Source of the DNA: Apostichopus japonicus
Lineage: Eukaryota > Echinodermata > Holothuroidea > Aspidochirotida > Stichopodidae
DNA: 64,000 nucleotides
NCBI RefSeq assembly: GCF_037975245.1
Contig: NC_092577.1
Coordinates: 6,355,001-6,419,000, forward strand
Direction: 5' to 3'
The translations under genes and the position numbers were made by a program. Shown here piece by piece: positions 11,538-24,063 of the stretch. Within the stretch, counting starts at the first letter, position 1. The number at the start of each line of letters is the position of its first letter. The notes under the pieces were generated by a model. It was not told the origin of the DNA, searched no databases, and saw nothing but the letters and a program-made list of their open reading frames with translations.

Positions 11538-12348
11538 CAGTGGCGTCACCAGACGTTTCAGTCTGGGGGGCACAGGGGGCACCAGCATTTGATGGGGGCA
11601 CTTTCGTGGATACGGATCGCGGTCCAGGGGAGGGGTCTAAGGGTGCCCCCCCCTCCCCTTCGGAAAATTTTCGCATACGGAGGATGGGCTGGATGCAAAA
11701 TGGTGCCACATTTGATGCTAAATTCGATCTGAAGATATCTCGAGAAATTGCTATTTTTGAGGTAATGATTTTAACAACGCGCAGAATTTTGCAGAGGATA
11801 TGAACCACATGCTGTCGATATTATGCCTAACCTATAAATAGAACCTACATTTGTTGAATTAATGTGTGCATGACCCCCGACTCCTTTCTTGTCCTTCTCG
11901 TTTTCGCCCATTATCTATTAAGATGTAACAGGTTCCAGCATCGTTATTGGCTCCTATCAGGGATCTCACCATGCAGTGCAAAGTTTGATCACACATCGAG
12001 TATGGCTCAGTATGCAGGTGTGAACATTCGCCATTTGTTCCTACAAGCATCTGACCTCAAATGACCTCTGCACCCCTACACAACAGGGTTAATATATGGG
12101 TCCACAAATATAGGCAATACCCGATACCCGAAGGTCAATGAAAAACTTTTTCATTTTTTCGCAGCTCATTTGAAGGAAATACGAATTACTGTGCTTCTTT
12201 GTCCTTATGAAAAATCAACTCAGATGATGGGAGTTGAATATAACAAAATATATATACATATTTTTTACCATACCAAATCTCAGATGGGGGGCACTCGGGG
12301 CACTAGGTTTGCCAGGGGGGCCCCTGCCCCCCCCTGGCGACGCCACTG
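11538..12348. mobile_element. hAT-like non-autonomous element, 811 bp, 8-bp TSD
   Basis: The left end is CAGTGGCGTCACCAG and the reverse complement of the right end is CAGTGGCGTCGCCAG, a 15-bp TIR with one mismatch. Identical 8-bp direct repeats TCTCCAAA lie at 11530-11537 and 12349-12356. CAGTGGCG-type ends with 8-bp TSDs are typical of hAT elements. Both subterminal regions are G- or C-rich (GGGGGGCACAGGGGGCACC on the left). Open frames of up to 115 codons inside follow this base bias and show no transposase motif. Confidence 0.9.
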
Positions 12349-12514
12349 TCTCCAAAGGAGAGTCTACTGTACATCTAAGATGCTTTTTAACAAAATGCAA
12401 GCAATATCCGGCAAAAGCTTAGAATCTTTATATCCGTGACACAGTATCTTAAAACATTCAGTTTCTTGTGCGTGATATTTTGAACAATGTGTCCGTATAC
12501 AGCGTCACAGAATA

Positions 12515-13600
12515 CGTGTCTAGTTATTTGGTTACCATGGTATCTAGACAACAGAACGAAGCAGTAGTATAATTGCATCACATTCTAACTGGTGTTATGG
12601 TCTTGTTGTGTAAATGTGCGTGAGAAGTGATTTAAATCACAGCTCAACTGAAATATCGGTAATGCTTTACTCTACAGAGCGAATCTGATGCCACTAAAAT
12701 AATATCTCTGCAAGATCTTCTTTTACATTTTCTTTCAAATAACGAATAAAACAATAATGTTACCATTTTCAAAATAGTCTTCAAGTTACTTCCATTTTAT
12801 CTATAAACGTACCACCTCTTCCTTCATTTATACCAAACGCCAAAATGTCCAGCATTAGCATTCTGGAAAACGGTGAGTCTGATGTTCACAAGCAATTTCG
12901 TTTATCTATGCACTCCACACACAAATGATAGGCAATAAAAACCACTTTCTGATAAGATTTTATAACCATACAAAGAACAACAATGTTAAATCGCGCTGCT
13001 TCGCATCGGTCACCATCCGTTACATCACCAGTTCATCCTTAATGTACTATACACATTAGTGTACGTGGAACGGTCGCAGAAACATTAACCTTGATAAATT
13101 TGAGTTAATCATTAAGTAAGATTGAAGAAAGAGTAGCAAAAGTGAACTTTTACAATTTCTGTACTTTGTGCTGTTTTTGCTACAATCTGCTGGTATGTAA
13201 ACTTGACTGTGAAAGGAATAAGAAGGACTTGAAAACATAATGTTACTTCAGTCCACCAGGGAAGAGTAAGTTTTGTAACAACAAATATCTATGGCACTAA
13301 ATATTTGGGACACCAAATTATCTAAATCTGGTTAAACGACAAATAATTCTCTGATTAGGAGTAGTCACGTGATTGTGATAACTTATATAGATATCTTAGT
13401 TAGTTGCAGGGTATCCAATTATTCTGCAAATAATGGTTTGGTCAAAGTTACAACCTATGACGTGATAGGCAGCTTTAGTTACAGGAAGACCAACTTCTCC
13501 TTACACCAGAGAAAACGAAGAAAATGAACATAAACCAGTGAATACAAAGACAAATATGCAAGTGCAGCTACAGTAAGCTACAGGGTCGGCTAAATGGAGT
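12515..13600. repeat. Old diverged duplication, copy 1
   Basis: Several blocks match 14415-15650 in order: GGTTACCATGGTATC at 12530, CTACAATCTGCTGGTA at 13180 with the following roughly 290 bp, and ACAGTAAGCTACAGGGTC at 13570. Offsets vary between about 1.75 and 2.05 kb, so many indels separate the copies. It may reflect duplicated intronic or intergenic DNA; no exon pair was identified inside. Confidence 0.6.
12845..12872 (+). CDS. Weak candidate initiator exon
   Basis: CCAAAATGTCC has A at -3 and is followed by a ten-codon reading MSSISILENG running into a good donor, AACG/GTGAGT, at 12873. No matching downstream exon was recognised within the next several kb, and the peptide is too short to place. 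Recorded because the start context and donor are both reasonable; it could easily be chance. Confidence 0.22.
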
Positions 13601-14414
13601 GTTCTTACGACTGTTGTATGTGCTATGATGAACATTTGCCGCGACATTAAATGAACATAAACAAGAACGTTGCAACATGATTAACAACATTCTACGGCTT
13701 CATATTTAATGTACATCGAGACGGTGAAGTTAAAGCGGGATATGTTTAGTACTTTCCTTGAGGTGAACCTATTATTTGATTAAGATATTTGTAAATGTCA
13801 TCGATTTCTACTACAGCTAAGTTTTGTTTCAGAACAATAATAACAATGTTTCACGAGGATGTAGTGGTTCTTTGGAAATGTTTAGCAACGTCGGTTATGT
13901 CAATTATGTTGTTTCAAAATCATACACGCTACTAGTTCTACTAAATGTTGAAATGGTATGCTCGGTTGCTAATTAGCATACCAATGCTCGTGAAAAACTT
14001 ACAGACTTTTATCTCAAAAATATATTTTTAAGATACGTATTTCTGTTCACTTCCAGATTTTTTATAAACAGTTGTTCCTGTATTACTTGGCGCCCTCAAC
14101 TCTCCACCCAATATTAGACACTAAAGATAAACAATGAATGAGGCTGGAAGGTACAGGTGTGGCAATATTATATCCTTAAAAATTGAAGATAAATATCAAG
14201 ATACAATAAACAATTAGCCGATGACAAATTATGAATATTTAAATCAGATTACCAGTTACCGGCTATACCGTAGTTGGAACAGCTCCACTCCAACCCCCCA
14301 CCCACCCCGGATCCTGACTCCTTCACAATCGCATACTTTATGTATGTTTGATTCTGTTCAAAACACGAGGAAAATAATACGAATATGTGTCTTATATTCA
14401 TATTTTATCAAGTG

Positions 14415-15650
14415 ATTGCATATGTGTTGGTTACCATGGTATCCGTACAGCAGAACAACAAAGCGGGTTAGTAGAGCTGTACATACTACTACATGGTTAC
14501 TTTCTTATTCTTCTAATTTATTCCCATTTAACAAAAATGCAACAATCACCACCCCCACCCCCTTTAAAAATACAAGAAAAAAAAAGAGTATTAGATCGGA
14601 ACACTTGCGATGTCATTAATGAAAATAGCTCCTCTTCGGCCTTCATATATACACATTACGAAGATCATGGCAAGCATTACCGTACCATTCAGAAGAATAT
14701 ACTAGAGTTTATTGGTTTCAAATATAAACCAGACCCGTCCTTTCATTATATCTAAGCCTGCTGGACCCAAACAGTTATGTTAGTTACGTTTACACTAATA
14801 TGGATAAATAATAATTTAAGCCAGTGATCCTTCAATTCCCCTGAAGAATTTTAAGGAACAAAGTTAATTTATTAGCAAGATATAATTCCACAGGAAGAAT
14901 ACCATAATGGATATTTGAGTTGTTCTTCTACAATCTGCTGGTAACAAACTTGGCCGTAAAAGGAAAGATAAGGACCTTGAAAACAAAATGTGTCTTTATT
15001 TCACCAAAATCACACCAGGTTAGATGAGAGTAGGCATGGATTTTAATGGTTTGGAAACAAACAAATAAAACATGACAATTAGTTTGTGGGACACAATATT
15101 GTCTGAATTTAAATAAACGATAAATAACTCACTAGTAAGTAGCAGTCATTGGTTGTAACAACATAACTACATATCTTAATTAGTTGCAGGGCTATCCAGT
15201 TATGTGTGTACATTATATGGATTGTTCAAAAATATCACCTATTAAGTAAATGAAGCTTCATCAAATTTTAAAAACTTCTACCCAGTGACTTAATTCCCAC
15301 TTTATTTGAGTTGAACATTACGAATGTATAGAAACCAACTTAACATAAGTTTTTAGAGTCAAATTTCCCATACATCTGTTCCTATTACTAACTTCCAAAT
15401 TTTCCCTATCACCATTCTGTGCATTTGACCACTTCGTAAATACCATAGAAATAGTTAACTTTAATTTGATTAGCCTATTACTTGAGCAAGACCAACCATT
15501 TAAAATAATAAATATATATTAGTGTTAAAATCATGCATGGAAGACCCACGTCTCACACCAATAAAAACAACTAAAAAAAATATCCATGTCCATGTCTATT
15601 TAAAACCAGGGAGCTGGTACAGTAAGATACAGGGTCAGTTAAACGATCTG
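14415..15650. repeat. Old diverged duplication, copy 2
   Basis: This is the partner of 12515-13600. A further block, about 14722-14840, containing ACCAGACCCGTCC and CTGGACCCAAACAGTTATGT, also resembles 8268-8395, which reads ACCAGATCTGCCC and CTGGGACCAAACATTTATGT. Part of the segment is therefore present three times in the first 16 kb. Confidence 0.6.
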
Positions 15651-15688
15651 TTACAACACAAATCAGGCTTATGGTTGTAAACGCAACA

Positions 15689-15934
15689 GTACGTACGTAA
15701 TAATACTACGTACGTACGTAATAGTATCACGTCCGTACGTGATTATTATTACGTACATAAGTAGAAATCATCACGAACGTAATATATACCATGTACGCAC
15801 GTAATAAATACCACGTACGTACGTAATAAATATCACGTACGTACGTGGTATTATTACGTGCGTAAGTAGTATTATTACGTACATACGTGATCATTTTTGC
15901 GTACGTACGTATTATTGTTACGTACGAACGTAAT
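15689..15934. repeat. Array of TACGTACGTA palindromes
   Basis: Twelve blocks of the form (N)ACGTACGTACGT(N), each separated by about 8-12 bp of A/T-rich spacer, spacing about 20-21 bp. Within it 15807-15824 and 15835-15852 form a perfect 18-bp stem (AATACCACGTACGTACGT) with a 10-bp loop. It behaves as a minisatellite of self-complementary units. The TACGTA/CACGTAC cores would also match several bZIP/bHLH-type sites, but no function is implied by that. Confidence 0.85.
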
Positions 15935-16859
15935 ACTATTTTGTTTTAACCATGTCCTCTCTAGAGCTTCAACTCAATTTTCTCTTCTTTTTTACACGTC
16001 GATCTGTATTACTCTTTCTCTGAATGTCCTAAAATATTTCGTTAAGTATCCTTCACTCATTGCTGTATGTTTACATGCAGTCACGGCTGTCTCGAAATGA
16101 GTTTTATAAAACACAATCAGAGTGATTTTGTCCATATACTTTATTCTTATTGAACTATTCGAATATTCTCTATTAATGTATAATGATACAGCATTGGAGT
16201 ATATTGCTGGATTACAATCCTGATTCAATTACAACTTAGCATGTGTGTCTCGTTTCTGCAAGCCAGTATTGTGCCTTGATATATACATGTGAGAGAATAT
16301 CTTGAATAATAAAACAAATTTATGGTTGGGTAATAAGGAACACACGGGGTGACATTCAGGTAGAAAAGGCAACAATAATGAAATAAATATGACTAACGTT
16401 TGGAAGCAGGAGCAAGAAGATGTCTGTAAACTTCTGTTGTTTTAAGTTATTTTCCGTTGATCATAATCTAATTCAAATGCTGCCATCAACTAAGTGCATT
16501 TTACCGATTATGTTGTCACCATTATTTATTTTATATTTACTGGTAAAGTAATACAGAGGGCAGCTTAGCTCAAAGAAGCTGACCAGAATGCATTATGAGC
16601 AATAGCTGTAAGAAAGGTGCACAATCGCTTACCTGCCATAGACCGGTCTGTAGATTCAGGCGACTAGAATTAGCACCTTGATAGTTCCATACTGATGAAT
16701 ACAATAAACGAAATTGATGAAAATGCAAGTGCAATTTAAATCTCTTTTTCTTTTGAGGGGGGGGGGGGGGGGCTGTAATGAAATATTAAACATTATATTC
16801 ACCGGATTTATGTTGGCCCTCGATGATACCCTCATATCAGCTGAGAAATCAATCTGGTT
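15935..16859. other. No supported feature
   Basis: Contains a poly-G run at about 16757-16773. A 15-nt minus-strand block at 16633-16647 with splice-like borders is discussed under rejected observations. Confidence 0.4.
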
Positions 16860-17075
16860 GATTCCTTCAGTTTGGTCTTATCAGTTTACTATCATTATCA
16901 TCTCAGTAATATTACTGATCAGTTATATTCCTTACATCTCAGTAAGATTACCGATCAGTTTACTATCATTATCATCTCGGTTTTATACCTGATCAGTTTA
17001 CAACCATTATCCTCTTAGTTACATGACCAATCAGGTTAGAATTGTTGTCATCTCATTAGCATAACTGATCAGTTG
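16860..17075. repeat. 38-bp minisatellite, about 5 degenerate copies
   Basis: Repeats of CTGATCAGTTTACTATCATT followed by ATCATCTCAGTAATATTA, with spacing near 38 bp and growing divergence toward 17075. The BclI-like TGATCA core is kept in most copies. Confidence 0.8.
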
Positions 17076-19528
17076 TACACTTATCCCACATAACACATGT
17101 GAAACAACTCAAGTAGGAGTGAATATTGAACGAAATAAAGAAAACAAATCCTGATAGTCTAGTATTCGATGCTCAGATCAAGAATAATCATCCATGAGAC
17201 GATGAACTGATCAGAGAACACTCTACATAAGTGACGTCATCAAAGATCATGAAAGCCAATAATTTGAATGTTGATACTAGAAAAAAAAAATAGCATTTGG
17301 ATATATGGAGCTACAAGCCTAGACAAATCATCTTCATAATCACGTGATCACATTTCCGATGATGTGTAAACTAAAGTTTATATTTCTTGTTTCCAGTAAC
17401 TTTCTTAGGTATGTTTGTTTTCAACTGTATTTAGACTATATACATCAATCTCTCTACTAGTACCTTATACGGAGGAGGAAGGTATGTATAATTTAACATC
17501 GTGTTATTATGACTTGACATGCACAATTGTAACATTGAACAATAACGCTGTCCAAATTTCTGAGAACTTTTAAAAGTATGTTATCAACAGAAGTGTACAT
17601 GGAGACAAACAACACTCACGTGCAAACAGATATTAATGAAGATACCATATCACTATAAATTATGTTTTGTGTCGTGGTTTGTTTTTCAGATCATCAATAA
17701 GGCCGTGACAAAACTACTACACGATCTAAACAGAAAATTCAGCAGCAATTGTATAACAATTACAATAATTGTTGAATTGAAATAGAAAAGACCATTATAA
17801 CGTTCCTTTGTTTCTGTTTGTTAACATCTTCTGATTTTGGAATTTGAATGCGAGCCTAGGCTATCGCAGCCGATCTTGCAATGGTATCATAATTGCAGTG
17901 CGCACTCTGTTAATAACCGGCCGTTTTACCGGTCCAGAACTACCCACCTGCTATAATTAAAAGCAGGTCCCTAGTTTTACGGTTATGATTCAGTAACAAT
18001 TCTGGTGACGATATGACAAATGCTCTTTTCCACTTAACTCAAGAAACACCTATTTAGTTTGAATAACCACCACATCATAGGCCACCATAGCCTGCAGCAT
18101 AGTTGCATCCATGTCCGTTTACTTGATCCAAGCGAAGGATGAATACTTTCTCTAGAGCATTACTTTATTTCATGAGTAAGAACATTGAGCATTCAATAAA
18201 CACAACGTATATAACAGTACAGCAAGACGCACCTATAGGACAGTCCCTTAGTAAACTCCACAACCACCACAACCCCAACTCCCCAAAAGAGAGACTATAA
18301 CAACCAACGAGTGAATAGCACGTGAGCAGGAATCGCGGCGTGAAATATCTTTACCTCCCCTCTTGCACCCGACCACTCGCCCGTATCTGTTTCTGCTTAG
18401 TAATGCGTTCGTTTGATTTTACCTCACTAAAACGACTACAATGAATACATGATCTTTATAACGTCAACAGATGCTTGTAGAAGTTTGCATACTAGACGGT
18501 GGACTATACAGTTGAAAAAAATCAATAAAAAAAATTATTGATATTTCCTTGTATTTACTCGTTGACCGATGAAGAAGACTAATTGAATTGTATCTACTCT
18601 GAACTGCTCTCTTAACTACTACTTGCAAGATCATTGGTTACTCTAAGAAACACAGTAAGCTGACTTACTCAAAAAATATTGAACTACAACTACGTGTACG
18701 GTGTACATAAGATAGAGGAGTTAAATTTCTCTGGAAAATATTTTAAGCACTGGTTGGTTCCACGAGGGGAAGCCCCTCGGAAACCACGTGTTATAAATAC
18801 ATTATTGTTCTCTAGAATGTATTCCAAGCAGGCTAGTGGGAATCCGTTGGACTTAATCTGCAGCGTTTGCAAATATGTTCCGTTCTCTTGAAGTTATTGT
18901 GAAACACTGAAATATATTTATCAGAAGAACTCGATTTTCAGCGGATTGAAGTGCAAGGCCCTTGGTGAAGGGGTGGGGGCGAAGCATCAGGAATCTGCTG
19001 CATTTTTTTAACCTAATGTTATCCAAATTTGGGGGGAAATAGGCGTAAGGGAGTAACAGACAAACCGATTCTGTTTTTCTTTCTTCGTTTTTATATTATA
19101 ACTCTTACTTTCGTAAGTGTACGACCATGATAAATTTGTCTTCAATTTGTCGACCGACATGGCATTAATTTGAGACCGAGTTTTTATTTTCTATGGGCTC
19201 GGTGTGACACCCCATACCCTGTTTGTATACTTATGAGGTCACGTTCTCAAATGAAAATAGTGAAATAAAATATGGTTTTAAATTCATATACAATTCTAAA
19301 TCCTTTCCTTCATATCATTACCCACCTTTTATTATACTATTATTTGATTTATTTAAGGCAAATCATGCATGGATGTTAGTTTTTACCAATACATATAGGT
19401 TTCACTCTTGCCAAGCGCCCATCGCTAGGGTGATGGTATCCCCCCCCCCCAAAAAAAAAAGTAAATAAATAAATAAATAAAACACTACCACGCATTTCAA
19501 ACTAACTCAGAGTTGTTATAGCATAATA
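17076..19528. other. Sparse AT-rich stretch with one strong small hairpin
   Basis: No gene recognised. A compact hairpin at 18763-18779 (CGAGGGG-AAG-CCCCTCG, extendable outward through GGTT and AACC) is the only clear structure. An A-rich (AAAT)n tract follows a poly-C run near 19440-19482. Confidence 0.4.
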
Positions 19529-20140
19529 ATGCGCTTCGACTTAGATATTGGACATAATATAAGTCAAACTATACCCCAGAGGTATCATTTGAAGTCTAAA
19601 CTTCCCCTTTTTCTGGGGAAGTACAACAGACGGCCTTCCCCTTCCCCCTCTTCCCCATATCTGATGTCGGCTCTGACGACCCTCTGTTGTTCCTGTACAA
19701 CACTGCAGAACGATTGTCTTCTTTATGATAATGTTACCCATCAGACTATTTTGAGTGCGGTACATCTAGTACAAACAGTTCTGTTACATGTTTGGTCTCT
19801 GTTTTGTTTCGTTTATGTTTTAAAACACTTTGCAGCAATTTCAGAGAAACAAAAACTTCGTTTTCAAAGGAAATTAAGTTACACTTTGGGGCGTCAGTGT
19901 GCAATTCAGATTGAAATAATGGTTTTAATCGGAGGTGTGGATTTGTTTACATGTGTGTGTTTATCGGGGGGGGGGGGGGCAGCGGTTGACACACTCTGTG
20001 GGGCACAACATTACTTCAAAACCTTACACAAAAATTGTCGCAGTGTAATTGAGTTGCTCAAAGTGTATGATACCACTACTTTCGGAAAGAGATTTATAGC
20101 ATCAGTTGATTTGATTTATACTCTAACAAACATCTTATAG
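19529..20140 (+). CDS. Unrecognised 203-codon open frame, doubtful
   Basis: The longest ATG-started open frame in the window outside tandem repeats, beginning MRFDLDIGHNISQ and ending IYTLTNIL. It has a hydrophobic stretch around residues 75-100 (HLVQTVLLHVWSLFCFVYVL) and cysteine pairs near residue 53. No domain was recognised. Against it being a gene: it crosses a homopolymeric G run that gives SGGGGAA, there is no splice-bounded neighbour in frame, and the start context is poor. It exceeds what is common by chance in this DNA, so it is listed, but a fortuitous frame or decayed element is at least as likely. Confidence 0.2.
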   Translation: MRFDLDIGHNISQTIPQRYHLKSKLPLFLGKYNRRPSPSPSSPYLMSALTTLCCSCTTLQNDCLLYDNVTHQTILSAVHLVQTVLLHVWSLFCFVYVLKHFAAISEKQKLRFQRKLSYTLGRQCAIQIEIMVLIGGVDLFTCVCLSGGGGAAVDTLCGAQHYFKTLHKNCRSVIELLKVYDTTTFGKRFIASVDLIYTLTNIL

Positions 20141-20446
20141 GGTAGTGATCTCGAAAGAGCGAAATGTTAGGAATATGACTTATCTCTTAAAGCAACCAAG
20201 CTTAGTAATATTAAGTGTTGTTACATTTCTATCATTAGATTTGTTGTTTACTGTCACAAGACTCTGTTTTGGGTGTCTCCTTCACTTAAACTTGCAAACA
20301 TGTGTTGCTGATCCATTACTCTCTTGTATGTGAATCAACAACACTCTACATGTCAAAAGAAATTCACAAGTTGGCTGGTTGGTAAAGCCTTTAAATATAT
20401 GTAAGAAATTTGAAATGTGCCCATTATGACGTCATTGTGACAATAC

Positions 20447-20523
20447 CTTTCACGTTTCTTGACTTCAAGGATGATGGAATGGATCCAACCGGAATAGTGC
20501 CTGGCAGCGTGTATGCAATAAAC
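20447..20523 (-). CDS. Candidate internal exon, product unknown
   Basis: Minus strand: the pyrimidine-rich ATTCTACTTCTCTCCATAG precedes a 77-nt block ending GTGAAAG/GTATTG. Two of three frames are open across the block, one giving VYCIHAARHYSG and the other FIAYTLPGTIPVGS, so the frame cannot be fixed without neighbours. The acceptor is good and the donor moderate. An adjacent open frame further upstream on the same strand (20697-20852) lacks a usable donor. No family recognised. Confidence 0.28.
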
Positions 20524-23282
20524 CTATGGAGAGAAGTAGAATAATCATCGTATAAGATGTAGAAGATGTAGAGGAATGTCCTCCTAGTCAGGTTTATTGT
20601 TTACCAAATCAATGAAGATAAACAAAGCAAACAAGAATTAATTATAATCACAAGTCTTGTGTTTCAACGGTCCCACGAAAACTAAATTAGAATGGATTAT
20701 AGCATTGAAGTAGAGAGAATGACGTCATGCGACATTTTCTGGAACCACTTGTCCAACTGAGGGCGCTTTGCTTGTACGTCGCGTAATACAAACGGTACGT
20801 CTTTGACAAAGATAAAGTGATAAAGTTGACATAAATCACTCGAAATGTTACACTGGTAAAATAAAAAATAAAAAGATCTCGAAATAAGGAAGCTTACAGC
20901 TAAATTATTGTTTCCTAATCTCAATATAGTTTTAAGATGCTACAAATTACACTTGTCGATGTAATAACGGAATGACAAACCTGCACACACTTATTCTGAA
21001 ACGAAGGAAGAATGGAATGGAGAGGGGTAGGAGGGTCGAGGACACAGCAACATTCTTTACTGGGCGAAACAACTGATCCTCCCGGGTGATTTCCAAAGAA
21101 TAAACACAAAATGTTGCAATTAAATGAACAAGGCAGATATACCAAGATTCCTTATTATTTAAGTATGTATTCATTATCACCCTCCAATAATGTTATCACA
21201 TTGCACGCATTGTTTTTTTGTCATTGATCTAAATCAAATTGTAAAAACTTATAAAATGATTGTAGAGTTGATAAAAATTTTCTTAACCGTTAAACAATCG
21301 AATTTTACTATTCAACGATGTTTTCAATGAAGAACTGCATGTGTCCCAAATATCAGACTTAGTTAATACCAAGGAGTTGCTACAACTTCCTGCTCATACT
21401 TTATTAAGAACCACATAAACGCGATCTTCGTTTATTCGCAAAAGAAATGTTTCATGGAAGCAAAAACACTGAGGGACAGTGGAGCATGATATTTGAGTTT
21501 ACGCAAGAAACCACTAAACTCTGACATTATGTTAAACCTCTCAAAGTGAATACTCTGTGCGTTCCCCTTCACAAATTAAAATATTTGAATGTTTTATACA
21601 AAAAGTTTCTTTCACCGGTACTTTTGAACTGCATGATTTATCATTATTATTTTTTTTATAGCGATGTTTTAGACATAAATGCACTTGTTACAAAAAAACA
21701 ACAACAAGAATGCACTTTTAATTACAAAGTTGCAACTGGTAATTACGCAGGCCACTTTCCAGGGTTATCAGGATAGTGAAAAAGCATGTGCCCAATCAGC
21801 CCCACCCCTCTTTCACGGCTCTGTCGCCCCTGACACGGTAAATGGACGGTATCATCGCAAACATTTGCAGTGAGGTCTACACTAAGTGTCTTTATACTGG
21901 TAACTTAACCTACAAGTAAATATACCAACAATATATGGATTGTGGTTTGACATGAGGGGATTTCACAACAATCGTTCAACCTCTTTTTCAGCAATCCAAT
22001 TTTTTGGTCATATCATTTAAAATTTTATTATTTTCTGGCAAAAACCATTAAAGATCGACCACACACAGATCTGGCATGGGGCCGATATGAATTAACCGGG
22101 CTGGTGGTAGGGGTATAGAGGGAAACCTTGAACCGTTGTGTTAGCATATTTTTATCTATTATGATTACCAAGAGTTTGGTAAAATACAAAAATGTTGTTA
22201 AAGGAGAATTTCGTTATAATATCACCCTCTCCTAACAATATGGCGACTCATCAAGCAAAGCTGTTTTTCAGTCTGTCTCAACTAAACCAAATGCCGAAAC
22301 CTAAATACTTAAACCAGTACGTATTCTGTTAATAGAATATTTGACAGCCCTGCTGTTATGTACTGTGCATATACAAACCTATTGTCTGTAAGAGTCCTTA
22401 CTGAAGCAAGTTGAGCTTAGCATGCATGAAATGACATTATCTGGATTAACCGGTAACATATATAGTGCATAATATCCAATTAATATTTTTAAGTCTAGCT
22501 CAGTATCACCCTACCTTATACCTGCTTTGCACAGCTCTATGTATAAAACACTACTCTGGTCAATGTAAAGAAAATATATAGGTTACGTACCTCGTATCTA
22601 ATTAGCATAATAAACGTATATTTACCAAACTGTTGCAAGTTTGTTTTAATGTAAAAGCTTTTTCTTTACAATCGTTTGTTGTCTGTATCTATTCATTGAG
22701 TGGCTGAAAGATGCACTTTAAAATATTTCACTAATATTATATATAAAGTAAGGGCCATATATATACAGCGGACACATCAACTCAATGACACATGTATGCC
22801 ATATAATAGAAATATTGATGAACTTTAAATAATTGATATTTTATGGAACAACCGTTCTTGTGTCAACCCGTCCGCTGCTACAGCATTGACAATTATTAAT
22901 GTAAGGTTATTTAATCTATAAAAGGGTTCTCCCTGTTTAAACCCCTCCCATCTAACGCGAGCATCCAAAGAAAATCATGTTAGATAGGGTAAACACTCCA
23001 TGGTGCTGTGAAAAGTCAAATTAATATTAGCCTAAAAAACTTCTCTGACTATTAAGACGAGGACGAAAGACGAGGCTTTCCCCTCACACCAATGAGGCTG
23101 GTCACATGACTGGTTGAAATATTAATAAAGTCAACTCTAAATAATGTCAAATGTTGCCAGTCGGGGGAATTGGGTACTTGGCTCCACCACCCATGAAATC
23201 GTTCAGACGACACTTAGCGGGAACCTGAATTTGTTAGGGTCCTGATTTGTTTCTGACCATAATTTTGGTTCCCGGACAACTC
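20524..23282. other. No supported gene; sparse AT-rich stretch
   Basis: Read on both strands. I found no element ends, tandem repeats or convincing splice-bounded blocks except the doubtful minus-strand frame at 20697-20852. Confidence 0.4.
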
Positions 23283-23480
23283 CCCACTGGATGATTACCC
23301 ACAGGACGAGTACCCATCGGACGATTCCCCCTCGGGCAATTCCCACCCTGACAATTGCCAACCCTGATAATTGCCCACCGGACAATTCCCACTCCGGACA
23401 ATTCACACCCATGGCAATATTCCCCGGACAACCCACCTCTTCGGGAATTTCCACTGAGACCCCTCCCCCAGGACGTCGAT
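23283..23480 (-). repeat. 15-bp minisatellite (GGNAATTGTCCGGNG type), minus orientation
   Basis: About 13 degenerate units of CCGGACAATTCCCAC type. On the minus strand the unit reads GGAATTGTCCGGTG and in one frame gives GNCPG-like pentapeptides. The same unit in the opposite orientation forms an array at 28925-29205. Unit length 15 keeps frames open, which accounts for 60-120-codon frames on both strands here. Confidence 0.8.
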
Positions 23481-23799
23481 CATTACATTTCATCACATTT
23501 TGGATCCCCCTCCCCTGTGGACATTTCTGCACATGCCCCTTGACCATCAAGCACCAGTCGATCAATAGTTTAAAAAGTTACATTTTGGTAGGGATTGGGA
23601 TCAGGTGTATATGACTTCCTGGGAATATCTTTCTAGATAACATCACCTCAAAAATTTGCCCGCTTATACAGCGTCTTTATCAGTTGCCATATGCTTGCAT
23701 CCACATGTGTATTTTTCGACAGAACTGGGATATTCAGCGTTTATGCTGTGTTAGTTTTTGCGCAATTTGAATGCATGATAGATGGCTAGACCAGAGAAA

Positions 23800-24060
23800 T
23801 GTTCGCGCGCTTCGCGTGCACTAGTTAGGTTGATACTGTAATAGCTCTTATCTCTCTTCGCATGCATTTTAGCTAGCTACCACAGAATTTTCCGCGCGCT
23901 TTCGCGCGCATTAGCTGCACTGTTCATGTCATAGTCCTTTCATTTGCTCATTATGTTGACCACGTATGGTAGTAGCAACTACACATTCTCTGTGCGCTCG
24001 GCGCGCACCAAATGTACATCTACTATGATACTTTTACGCATTTCGCATGCATGGTAGCTC
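23800..24060. repeat. Degenerate GC-palindrome tandem units
   Basis: Three adjoining units of roughly 85-110 bp, each holding a GCGCGC-type palindrome (CGCGCGCTTCGCGTGC, CGCGCGCTTTCGCGCGC, GTGCGCTCGGCGCGCAC), an AGCTAGCTACC-like stretch and a GCATGCAT. Related pieces occur near 24470, 26680-26810, 27140-27270 and 28270-28400, so this is one dispersed or once-continuous array now interrupted by SINEs and other elements. Confidence 0.55.
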
Positions 24061-24063
24061 GCT

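Noticed and set aside
16633-16647. 15-nt minus-strand micro-exon (TGLWQ) with GTAAGC donor
   Set aside because: A 15-nt block cannot be separated from chance, and the upstream tract is purine-rich.
20697-20852. Minus-strand open block after TTTTTTATTTTACCAG
   Set aside because: The acceptor is plausible but there is no usable donor before the stop and no polyadenylation signal placed to make it terminal; it does not connect to the block at 20447.
22598-22637. Minus-strand 39-nt block ending GAG/GTACGTAA
   Set aside because: The donor is good, but the acceptor region has no pyrimidine tract.
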